Assembly (NCBI GenBank): GCA_001592805.2
Contig: CP051141.1
Location: 2,046,001 to 2,110,000, forward strand
From: Peltaster fructicola
Taxonomy: Eukaryota > Ascomycota > Dothideomycetes
Direction: 5' to 3'
Length of the DNA: 64,000 nt
Of the stretch, positions 23,301-32,896 are shown one piece after another; positions within the stretch are counted from its first letter, which is position 1, and every line of letters starts with the position of its first letter. A program made the position numbers and the translations under genes. The notes under the pieces were generated by a model. That model had not been told where the DNA came from, searched no databases, and worked only from the letters and a program-made list of their open reading frames with translations.

Positions 23301-23462
23301 CTGAAAGAACTTGTGAGACTCTTTGGTTCAGCTGATGAGAACGGAGACGGCACAGAGTTCATCTTTCCAGGCATACGCGACGCCTTCGCAGAAGACGATC
23401 ACCTCAGAGTGATCGACTATGACTCAGAGGATGAGTACCGCGAGATGGGCAATGATCCCTGA
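20396..23462 (+). CDS. SNF2-family ATPase with inserted RING finger (Rad5/Uls1-like), frame shifted once
   Basis: Nuclear DNA translocase and probable E3 ubiquitin or SUMO-targeted ligase. The N-terminus is acidic with a basic NLS-like stretch (ARKKPRKAAPKKPAAK). Then come the helicase motifs: I at about residue 276 (DGMGLGKT), II at about 430 (DEAH), and III (LTGTPVQN). The RING is at about 708 (CCDCNQEPLNPHITNCNHIYC plus CVNC), followed by the helicase C domain (GGLGLNLTAASRV, FRHGQDK). The frame breaks at 22119-22130, in KQMARSGPLER then YNDIYTLLLRLRQ, where both sides match the family without loss. Dropping one A of the run at 22123-22125 gives 1021 residues. No HIRAN domain is visible, so it is not a plain Rad5. 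The exact orthologue is uncertain. Confidence 0.85.
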
Positions 23463-23678
23463 GCAGGAAGTGGAAGTCTCACTCTTTGAGGACTCCCTCT
23501 GCCTGAGACGCATGAGCACCACTTCGGGGAGAAGTCCTTTCACTCAAGACCTCACGACTTTATGACCACACGACAGATGGCGCATGACCTTCGAACGAGC
23601 TCCCAGTATTCATTATATGCAAGGCCTGAGAGCTTGTACAGGGACATGATAGCTAGCAGATAGCTTTTAGAAACCTTT

Positions 23679-25132
23679 CTACCTAACTGTAGCTCCTGTG
23701 AGTGTCTTGACAGTACACAGCCCTTGCTTCGTCTGCAGAAGAGCTACACCACTCTTTCCACTATCTTTGAGCTGCTCAACCGCTGCCACGTCGAAGGCCA
23801 CTTCCTTGTTTGCAGTAGTCGTGAAGCCGGTTTGACAGTAGTCCCACACCTTCTTCTTCGGATTGAGTACAGCATCGGGTTCGCCAGTCCAGCCCTCGAA
23901 GAACACTCGCTCGCCAGCTTCGGCAGCAGCAGGAGGATTTACGAGCTCTACAGGTCCAGCATGGTGATCCTCCTCACCAGGTGCCAGGCGAGGCGATGCT
24001 GCGAGCACCATAGCTGCTGACTTGATACCACGCATTGTGACAGGCTTGAGATTGCAGACAGCAACGATCTTGCGACCCTGCATCTCTTCCAGCGGCACCA
24101 GCCCGTTGAGACCAGAGCAAACTGTTCGCACAACTTGTCCTTCGTACTCTGATGTGTTCTCCGTACCAGGTGCATCACCACATGCTATCGTCGAGACGTA
24201 CAGCGAATCGGCGTTAGGATGTTGAATAGCCTTCAGAATGTGTCCGACACGGAGATCGATCAGCGCAGGCGATAGAGGCTTCTCAGGTGCTGGAGCATTC
24301 TTCTGTGGCTTCGGCTGCTTCTCTTTCTTCTCTTTCTTCTTCTCAGTGTTGGCTGCTGTGCCGGGATTGCGGCAGCTGCTGCGGTGACCACTTCTGCAGC
24401 TTTGCTCTTGTCCTCTTGCGGCAGCGGCCTCCTTCTCTTTCTTCTTCTTCTCCTTCTCGGCCTTGGCGTCAAAGGTCTTCACCGGCGCAATGAGCTCGTC
24501 CACGTTGATCTCGACCTTCTCGTTCGACTCGAGCTTCAGGCCGAAGAGAGGTGCATTCTGGACGAAATTGATGTATCGGACGATGTGGTGGTAGCCTTGT
24601 TCGCCCGTTCGCTGCTCTGAAGTCCAGCCCTTCACAACAGGCGCCAGCCGAGAGAACATGGCCACATCTGCAATCGATGGCTTGGAACCGAGAAGAAGTG
24701 TGCGGGTGGAGAGATGTGTGTTGAGACTACTCAATCTATCAGCAGTCTTGGCTGCATCTTCACCCGTCGCGGCAATATGAGACGATGTAATGAGCCATTG
24801 GTCTGCCTCAGCTTTCTCAGCCGTGGTGTACTGTTTGAAGTCAGCACAGGTCATGCACATTCACAACCACCAACCTCAACATCTGGAAAGACTGCACTGG
24901 AGACTTTGTGAGGATCTTCTCCTGCTCCAGCAGCCTGAGGATAGCTCTTCGTGATCAATGCCTTGACTTGGCCGTCTAGTACCATGCCAGCCATGTTTGC
25001 GGTTGTAATCCTCCTGATTCGTGATGCTTGTAGCTGTCGCGTACTAGGACAGCTGCGTTTCAAACTGACTCGGCTAGATCTTGCTGGTGTTCGTAGAGAG
25101 AACAGCGTGCTACCGATTCTCGTGGCACGCAT
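23679..25132 (-). CDS. ARC1: Arc1-like tRNA-binding cofactor (GST-C-like plus EMAPII/OB domain)
   Basis: Arc1-type proteins bind tRNA and tether methionyl- and glutamyl-tRNA synthetases. Exons are 25132-24875 and 24830-23679 around a 44-base intron. From the inner ATG at 24994 (MAGMVLDG) the protein has 423 residues; from 25132 it has 469, adding a leader with nine Arg/Lys and no acidic residue, like a mitochondrial presequence. Domains: GST-C-like helices (SLNTHLSTRTLLLGSKPSIADVAMF), a Lys/Glu/Ala linker, then the tRNA-binding OB fold (LRVGHILKAIQHPNADSLYVS). The linker between about 24358 and 24420 reads as Cys/His/Ser-rich in this frame but as Ala/Glu/Lys-rich in another, suggesting two compensating one-base errors. 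The opposite-strand PMP3-like gene starts 180 bases away. Confidence 0.85.
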
Positions 25133-25311
25133 CAGACTCACACACTGGAAACTTTTAGAGCATGCATGAGTCCATCGACGTTAGTATGTGGCTGGTGGGG
25201 CTTCTCCCGCTTTTGCACCGCCACGCACGAGGCAGCAGTCGTATGCGACGTCACGCTCTGGGTCTTATTCATCCTACAACAACCTGCCCAGAACACTTCA
25301 CAACATACACA

Positions 25312-25791
25312 ATGTGCGGCGGCGATTGTCTTCTTGCCATCTTGGCCATCATCTTCCCACCTATTGCGGTCTGGGTTAAGCGAGGCATTTGCAGTGCAGA
25401 CAGCTTCATCAATATCGCGCTTTGCTGTAAGTAGTGCATGCTCACAAGTCGGACGGCTCTGACAATCGCAGTCCTCGGCTTTCTTCCTGGTCTGATCCAT
25501 GCGTGGTACATCATATCTGTCACACCAGAACCGACGTACGAGCAGATCCCGGACACCGAAGGCGGTAGGACGACGACCTATGTCGTAGTACAAGGAGGTC
25601 AGGGCGGTGGCTACCAGCGACAGGCAGCATCGCAACCCAAATACGGCACTGTCAACAGCACTGCAGACTCGCAGTTCCCTGGACAAAGGAATGGCTTTGT
25701 GCAGCCGCCACAGGCATCGAGCAGTGCTGGTGAGGTAGCGCCACCAACATATCAAGATGCTGTTGGCGACCACAAGGTGCAGACTCGCTGA
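25312..25791 (+). CDS. Pmp3/RCI2 family small membrane protein with long cytosolic tail
   Basis: Pmp3-type proteolipids influence plasma-membrane potential and salt tolerance. Exons 25312-25426 and 25472-25791 (45-base intron) give 144 residues. The first 55 residues are the classic two-helix unit: CLLAILAIIFPPIAVW, a short loop with KRGICSADSFINI, then FLGFLPGLIHAWYII. Basic Pmp3 is about 55 residues long, so the Gly/Gln/Ser-rich tail of about 90 residues is an extension. The tail ends with PPTYQDAV, a PPxY motif at 129-132 that could bind a Rsp5-type WW domain (inference). It is divergent from the ARC1 gene. Confidence 0.88.
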
Positions 25792-25969
25792 GGAATGATC
25801 AAGATGTCATGAGACAACACGTAATATGGAGGGATGGAACATCAGACGTCAACAGTACTCTTGGGTATCATGTATCATACAGATCGTCCTGCTCTGCCTT
25901 GCCTGTCGTGAACCAATATCCGCCGCCTCGCTATGCTAAAAGTCAAACTTGTCATGTCCATGTCCTCGT

Positions 25970-26394
25970 CTACTGTTTCTCCTTGCTCTGACAAGCCACG
26001 ATCTTGACGCGCTCTGCCTGAACGTTCTGTGAAGCGTCCAGCTTAAAGTTCACGTTCTTAATGATGAACGTCCAGACTTCATCGCAGAATCTATATGTGT
26101 CGAGGTGTCCCTGTCGCAGTCAGCGTCTACTCGTACTCCTGTCTGCATGATATACCTTGAATTGTAGTCTGGCCTTCACGTTGTCTCCTAGCACTGATGC
26201 GATACCTTGATCAAAATGTTGCATGATGCGCATTGCCAGTTGGGGCTCAATTCTTCGCGAGGAGATCAAATCATCGAGAGTGTCTGCGAGTGCGATGCCG
26301 ATGCTGGGGAGGTCAGTAGATGACATGATAGCATAGAATGAACATACGAGGTCCCACGGTAGAGCTCGTAGTATGTTGGTGCTGGTGCCGCCAT
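25970..26394 (-). CDS. TOA2: transcription factor IIA small (gamma) subunit Toa2
   Basis: TFIIA gamma pairs with Toa1, binds TBP on the TATA box and stabilises the preinitiation complex in the nucleus. Three exons, 26394-26348, 26303-26156 and 26110-25970, with introns of 44 and 45 bases, rebuild 111 residues, the expected size. The four-helix part reads [20 protein letters not shown] and [17 protein letters not shown]; the beta barrel reads [19 protein letters not shown]. The exon joins are in phase and complete the conserved sequence, so the model is secure. It is divergent from VMA16 with 267 bases between starts. Confidence 0.95.
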
Positions 26395-26661
26395 GATAGC
26401 CTTTGGGGCGGTCGCTGAGCGTCGATGCACAAGATGTCTGTTACTTTGTGGTCACCAACAGCTTCTAGCAAAAGAGATGTTGGTGAGCAAGTGTCGCTGG
26501 CCTGGAAACTGATTGTGTATACCAGTGAAGTATGACTGGGAGGGTCGCCTTTGAGAGCGGAAGCTTCCGCAATCTGTAGCTACATGTGCCATGCATCATC
26601 AAGCAATCTACATCACGTACAACACTGCCACCCACGAGCAATCAACAGAACATCCTTCACT
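26395..26661. promoter_or_regulatory. divergent promoter region of TOA2 and VMA16
   Basis: A 267-base gap between two start codons facing away from each other, holding both promoters and leaders. No TATA or other box stands out by eye. Confidence 0.4.
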
Positions 26662-27448
26662 ATGGGTGGTCTCACATACGCCAGCTATGGCGCTGGTCTC
26701 GGTTTCGTTGTCGTCGGCCTTTGTGAGCAGCCTGCGACAAGCTTCGAGATAGCACTGACAGGCTTCCAGATATGCTGTTCAATGGCGAGGGAGAAGCATT
26801 CAACGTAAGAGATGTTGTTGGAATCATCAGCCCACCGAGCTTACAGCAGTACAGGTTGGACAATTCATCGAAGCGATCTCGCCATATGCTTGGGCAGCAG
26901 TTGGAATTGGTCTATGCATGGGCTTGTCCGTGGTAGGCGCAGCATGGTATGGAAGAGTGTGACAACATGGCCCTCGCGCTGACAAGGGACAGGGGAATCT
27001 TCATCACCGGCTCGTCGATTCTAGGAGGAGGAGTGAAGGCACCACGGATACGAACGAAGAACTTGATCTCCATCATTTTCTGTGAGGTTGTGGCGATCTA
27101 CGGTGTGATCATGTCCATCGTGTTCTCCTCCAAGCTCCAGTCGGTGGGAGCAGAAGCAATCCACAGTGGAAGCAACTACTTCACCGCGTTCGCGCTCTTT
27201 TGGTCGGGCATACTCGTGGGAATGTGCAACCTGATTTGTGGTGTCAGTGTCGGCATCAATGGAAGTAGTGCAGCGCTCGCAGACGCGGCAGATCCGTCAT
27301 TGTAAGTGGACTTCATCGGGGACCTTCACGGCTAATGTCTTGCAGATTCGTCAAGATTCTGGTGATTGAGATCTTCTCGTCAGTGCTGGGCTTGTTCGGC
27401 CTGATCATTGGACTGCTGTTGAGCAGTGCTGCAGACGAGTTCAAATAG
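26662..27448 (+). CDS. VMA16: V-type proton ATPase proteolipid subunit c''
   Basis: Part of the membrane V0 rotor that carries protons across vacuolar and Golgi membranes. Five exons (26662-26722, 26770-26804, 26855-26946, 26993-27301, 27346-27448) with introns of 44-50 bases give 199 residues. All joins are in phase and rebuild the conserved run [19 protein letters not shown], then [20 protein letters not shown] and [15 protein letters not shown]. The proton-carrying glutamate sits in [12 protein letters not shown] second hydrophobic hairpin, [17 protein letters not shown] and [16 protein letters not shown], closes the protein. The 35-base second exon is very small and easily missed by gene finders. 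Confidence 0.96.
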
Positions 27449-27737
27449 ACGTAGGAGTTTGTTCTGCACATCAGGCTACGTTCTGTGGCTGCCGATATAC
27501 ATATGTCACGCATATATGGAGTTTCGAATCTATGTCCATTGCATCTGGCGTTGTGTATACTATTATAAGACTGATTACAGTGCATTGTATGGGCTTGTGC
27601 AGGCGCGTCTTCAAATCGTGTGCTCCTTCGTCATAGGCATGTACTCGGAGTACAACCATAGTGAAGCGAACGGATTGCACGGACGACAGCTTCACGATAT
27701 ATGGTCAGCCAACTCATCTTCCATCTCAATTTCCAAA

Positions 27738-29825
27738 ATGACGACAGACAAGCTGCGAGTCGCAATACTAATCATCTCTGACACCGCCTCGAGAGATGCT
27801 TCAACCGATAAGTGTATACCCGTGTTGAAAGAGACCTTTGCCGGAGACACGACCACTTTAGATGGCACTCCCCGTGAGAAATGGATCATACACGACACGA
27901 AGATCGTCCCAGATGATGTCTCAACCATTCAGCAAGCTATCGAAGCATGGACAAGCATCGAACATCAGTCATCAGCACTCGATTTGGTCAATCTCGTCAT
28001 CACCAGTGGAGGTACTGGCTTTGCAACAGCAGACGTGACACCAGAGGTACGTGTAGAGCATCTCCGATTCAAAACTCACACTCCGTAGGCCGTCAGTCCA
28101 CTCTTGCACAAACATGCTCCCGGCCTCGTTCATGGTATGCTTGCTACTTCACTCCAGGTTACACCCTTCGCAATGATGGCGCGTCCAGTCGCGGGTGTAC
28201 GAAACAGCACAATCGTAATCACTCTGCCTGGCTCGCCGAAGGGTGCCAAGGAGAATCTGAATGCTGTCATTAAGCTTCTACCGCATGCTTGTCAGCAAGC
28301 CGCCGGCATGAACTCGAGAGTGCTGCATGTCGGAGGCGTACCACAGCTCGAAAAAGCTGCAGGCATCGCTTCCGCAGGTTCTTCAGGACACCACCATCAC
28401 CATCACCATGGCCACAGTCACGGTCACGGTCATGCTGGACCACGAGCACATACCAAGCCCGAAGATCGGCCTCTGTCGAATGATCCCAGTGCTGGAGCTT
28501 CGAGACGATATCGAGAATCGCCGTATCCTATGCTGCCAGTCAAAGACGCACTGCAGATCATAGCCGAGCATAGCCCTGCACCAGTCGCCATAACAGCTAC
28601 AGTAAATGACTCCCTGATTGGTCACATCTTGGCTGAAGATGTGGTTGCGCGCGAGAATGTCCCAGCATTCCGAGCGAGTATCGTAGACGGCTATGCTATC
28701 ATTGCTTCGAAACATGTCATGGTCCCAAGCACCAAGGGTCGCTTTCCTGTCGTTGGTGTCTCACATGCAAAGCCAGGACAGATGGAAGACCTTCAAATCG
28801 GAGAAGTTGCGCGGATCACCACTGGAGCGCCACTCCCACCTGGCGCTACGAGCGTTGTCATGGTCGAGGACACCGTGCTAACAAAGACAGGTGCTGACGG
28901 CAAAGAAGAAGCTGAAATCGAAGTGCTTACGGACGCCATTGAACCAGGAGAGAATGTGCGGGAGATAGGCTCGGACGTCAAAGCTGGTGATGTGATCATG
29001 AAGAAGGGAGAGGGCATCAGTGCGACTGGTGGTGAGTTCGGGCTGCTCGCATCTGTTGGCACTCGTGAAGTACAAGTCTACCGCAAACCTATCGTTGGAG
29101 TGCTCAGTACAGGCGATGAGATCGTTCAGCATGATCGGCCAGGCGACCTCAAGCTGGGAGAAGTCCGAGACACCAACAGACCGACTCTGCTGACTTCTAT
29201 CAGAAGTCAAGGATTCGAAGCCGTGGATCTAGGTATTGCATCTGACGCTCCTGGAGCACTAGAAGTCGCTCTAAGAGATGCTCTCAGGCGAGTGGATGTC
29301 CTTGTCACATCTGGTGGAGTCAGCATGGGCGAGCTGGATCTTCTGAAGCCGACTATTGAGCGTCAGCTTGGTGGCACCATTCATTTCGGCCGTGTCAGCA
29401 TGAAGCCAGGGAAGCCGACCACATTCGCGACAGTACCATTCAAGGATAATGCTGGTAAAGATATCACGAAGATGATATTCTCACTGCCAGGCAATCCGGC
29501 AAGCGCAGTGGTAACATTCCACCTGTTCGTCCTGCCTGCGCTGCATCACTTCTGTGCCGTACGGCCTGCTGGTTTGCCCAAGCTCAAAGTCGTCCTTGAG
29601 CAGGATGTGCGGTGTGATGAGAAGCGTGACGAATATCATCGAGTGGTGATTAGCGTCAAGTCAGATGGCCGGATATATGCCAGCAGTACTGGCGGACAAC
29701 GAAGCTCAAGGATTGGAAGCTTCAAGAGTGCGAATGGATTGCTTTGTCTTCCTGCTCAGCCGGGGTCCATCAAGAAAGGCGAGACGTGCGATGCCTTGCT
29801 GATCGCTCGCATATTGGGCGAGTAG
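27738..29825 (+). CDS. cnxE: molybdenum cofactor biosynthesis fusion protein (MogA-MoeA, CnxE/gephyrin-like)
   Basis: Catalyses the last steps of molybdenum cofactor synthesis: the MogA-like part adenylates molybdopterin and the MoeA-like part inserts molybdate, in the cytosol. Exons 27738-28046 and 28089-29825 (42-base intron, the shortest here) give 681 residues. MogA domain, residues 1-185, contains LVITSGGTGFATADVTPE across the intron and LPGSPKGAKEN. MoeA domain, about 245-681, contains AFRASIVDGYAI, TGAPLPPGATSVV, VLSTGDEIV, TSGGVSMGE and SLPGNPASA. The linker holds HHHHHHHGHSHGHGH at 204-218, 11 His in 15 residues, suggesting metal binding. The order MogA then MoeA is that of the fungal and animal fusion, opposite to plant Cnx1. 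Confidence 0.95.
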
Positions 29826-30367
29826 CTAGACTTGCTCTCCTCGGTGATCGGTTCGTCGGGCATATCGTAGGTTGAATTGTCTTGCTAAGTAGACGTCGTC
29901 ATCTTGGCTACACCTCACTTGCATTTCGCTCGGCCTTCTTGTCTCAGACTGCTGATGACTGCTTGACAAGCACGATACAGTAGTCTTTCTCATATTTGCA
30001 GACACGAAGTGCAGGACAATGCATCGATCTTCGTACGAACGCAAGACTGTCGTTGGAGGCTGGACATAGATTCATAGTTGTGCTAGTATAGAGTGAACTC
30101 GCAATGCTATCGAATCGAACCTGCATCGTGTGAGTGTATTAACATACTACCACTAGCTGTAGTGCCTGCGCAGCAATAGCAGACGGACCACGTGGAATGT
30201 CGCTCATGAAGATCATGAAGATGTTGTGGTCGATGGGAAGCCAGAGTCCTGTGACAGGGAATCCCTTGTCAATCAATTCGGCGTCATCCCGATTGGGTGG
30301 GACAACAACAGCCTCAGTATGTGACCATCCAACTATCAAACATTCCTCTCTTTACTTTCCACACGTC
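29826..30367. other. intergenic, 542 bases
   Basis: Between the molybdenum cofactor gene and the TBC gene, same strand. No gene or repeat recognised. An in-frame open stretch upstream of the TBC ATG (from 30197) is probably leader. Confidence 0.4.
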
Positions 30368-32226
30368 ATGGGCGACATCAGCAGGAGATCGAGCAGACGA
30401 CCACTACTGCCGACGCCTACTGACACTGAAGCTAGCCTGACATCTTTTCCAGAGCCAGCTCCAAACTCTCCTGTGTTCTCCACGTTTTCTGGTAACCATG
30501 AGACGCTCGATACTCTGCTCGACCGTGCTGGGGAGCCATCCATGTTCGACGACAGACCTAATGTTGGTGCTACAGACCCACAGAACTTGTCTGCCGCACC
30601 AGCATGGGTGATACAGGAGTCATCGATCAGACGGGCGCCGTAGAGCTCGTCAAACGCCTTGCTACAGCACTGGCAGAACGCGATGCACACATCACCGCTC
30701 TACAGCGTTTGTGTGAGGAGTACAATGTCCCACGAGACCGAATGAACGATGCTTCATCAAGAGTGAAGCAAGCTGAGCAGCGGCGGATCTCCCTTGCCAA
30801 TGCTACCGCCGAGGACAACCAGACGCTGCGAATTTCTATGTCTGAAAGCAACCTTCGACCACAAGCTCTACGCAGATCGAACAGTGCATACTCTACGAAC
30901 GGCCTGACCAAACTCTTCGGTGGCGTAGGGAGAAACCGACTCTCGGTACACTCTGAGTCCGCATCGTTGAGGTCTTCATCGCGTGCATCACGACCGTCAG
31001 AGCATCTCCAGCGAAACCCATCCAACGATGCGAAGTCAGTCGACGGTCGCTCGATGGATGCGCCAAGCACGGATAGTGGTAGGTGGCTGCCTTCGATGTT
31101 CAGTACAGCAGCCAGTGCGATCAAACCACGACGGGAATCGAAGCCAAGCCGTGTTCCTGTCGAGCTGCAGGCTCAGATCGATCCTGATCAACTACCGCCG
31201 ACACTGCTCAAAAATCCTACAGATCCACAAGATATAGAATGGAACCGCTTTATTCTCAAACTCATGCGCGCTCGAGAGCAGGCTGGTGAGCAGGAGGAAG
31301 AAGGTGCACTCATTGGCGCAGCACGATTTGGTCGTGAGGGCTCGCTCGGACGATCGAAGATGGAGACACTTGCCAAGCTCGTCGTTGGTGGCATCCCAAA
31401 TCGACTGCGGCATCGTGTGTGGATGGAGCTCTCCAATGCTCATGCCATATCACAACCCGATGCCTATCAACACTATCTCCAGCTTGGCAATCATCAAGCG
31501 CACATCGACATCGACGCTATCAAGAAAGACGTACCACGAACTTTGACTCAACAGTATGACTATTATGTCGAGAAAGGCTATGAGAAGCTCAAGAATCTGC
31601 TGATAGCATTCATCTCAAAGTACGAAGATCTTGGCTACACTCAAGGGCTCAACATGATCGCTGGACATCTGCTGCTAGCTATACCAGCAGAAGAGGACGC
31701 ATTCTGGATGTTGTGCAACATCGTTGACAACTTCTTCCCACAGGAATACTTCTCGAGATCGTCCAACCTTGTGGGACCACTGGCAGACAACATGGTCCTT
31801 CGTAGTTACATCCGAGACATCATGCCTAAGCTTCATGATCATCTCGACGCACTCGGTATACTGCCTCAGAACACACTTAAGCTTGGCTGGATCTTGACAG
31901 CCTTCTCAGACATGCTACCCAAGGAGCCGCTACAACGAGTATGGGACGTCTGGCTGTGTCTCCCGAAACAGCATACATTCCTCTTCAATGTTGCTATGGC
32001 ATTGGTTAAGCAGCATTTGCAGGAGCTGTTGGCACTTGAGTCTGAAGAAGAGTATTACGCCTTTCAATTTCAGATACCACAAACTCAGCAAGAAGTCGAT
32101 GAGCTGATACGTCTTGCTGTCTCTCTACGAAAGAGACTTGATCCTGAGCAAGTGACGGAGAGGAGGAAGTTGGAAATGAGGCGGTTGCGCTATCCGAGTA
32201 CTGAGGCGTTGTACTGTCCGGATTGA
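30368..32226 (+). CDS. TBC-domain Rab GTPase-activating protein, frame shifted once near the start
   Basis: Stimulates GTP hydrolysis on a Rab, in membrane traffic. The N-terminal frame from ATG 30368 is Ser/Pro-rich (SRRSSRRPLLPTPTDTEA) and well formed to about 30605, where it ends in a neighbouring frame; the second frame starts at 30604 and runs to 32226. Adding one G to the GGG at 30606-30608 joins them as AWGDTGVIDQTGAVELVKRL, giving 619 residues. The TBC domain follows GGIPNRLRHRVWMELS. It has the arginine finger in IKKDVPRTL and the glutamine finger in GYTQGLNMIAG, so it should be active. A helical motif ALAERDAHITALQRL precedes it. If the second ATG were the true start, the N-terminal 80 residues would be lost. 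Confidence 0.82.
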
Positions 32227-32896
32227 GAGCTATCAATGGAGACAAGAAGTTGATTGATAGTCCTTGCAGCCACGTCCTCACACGGCGGGAAAAAAAGCCT
32301 GGGCACCGTGGTGACGGATAACGCTGACGTCTTGGAACAATAAAGTCATGAGTGTAATGACTTCTGCTTTGAAAGCATTAGAGACACGTCCCACCTCCAC
32401 TAGCCTCTCTTCGCCCAGGCATGGCACTTGTATCCTTGCACTGCGCATCAAGGAAGAGTACGTGAGTAGGTGCTGTCATCCCAGCCTTCCGATTCCATAG
32501 ATGGAATATTGAGTGTTCCATCTGGCTTACAGTCAGCACTCTGGGTGCATAGAGCTGCAGACCTGTATAGCTCGTCGAGATTCACCTGTCAGAAAGCCAC
32601 CATAGAAGCAGTAGGAGGTGGTACCAATGCTTGCCTCGTCGATGAGCAAGCAGGTACCGAAAGTATTGGCCTACTCTGCTGTAGATATGATCAGCTCGCT
32701 CAAAAAAGTTGCCTGCACAATAGGTCACATCATAGGTGCGATGTAGACTCGAAACCTGATGTAAAAGAAGTAAGTATCACTTTCTTGCCTCCATCTATGC
32801 AGATTAGCGATTGCTAGAGGCGTAATCTATCCATCGGCTTTTGGGCTGTGCATGCTCACCTTAGGCATTGGCTCTTCAGAACCGGGCAATGCTGGC
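32227..32896. other. intergenic between convergent genes, 670 bases
   Basis: Lies between the 3' ends of the TBC gene and the TFP11-like gene. An open frame at 32470-32817 has no protein character. No tRNA box or repeat recognised. Confidence 0.4.

Noticed and set aside
32470-32817. 115-residue plus-strand open frame in the gap after the TBC gene
   Set aside because: Low protein character, and it lies between two convergent genes where 3' UTRs are expected.
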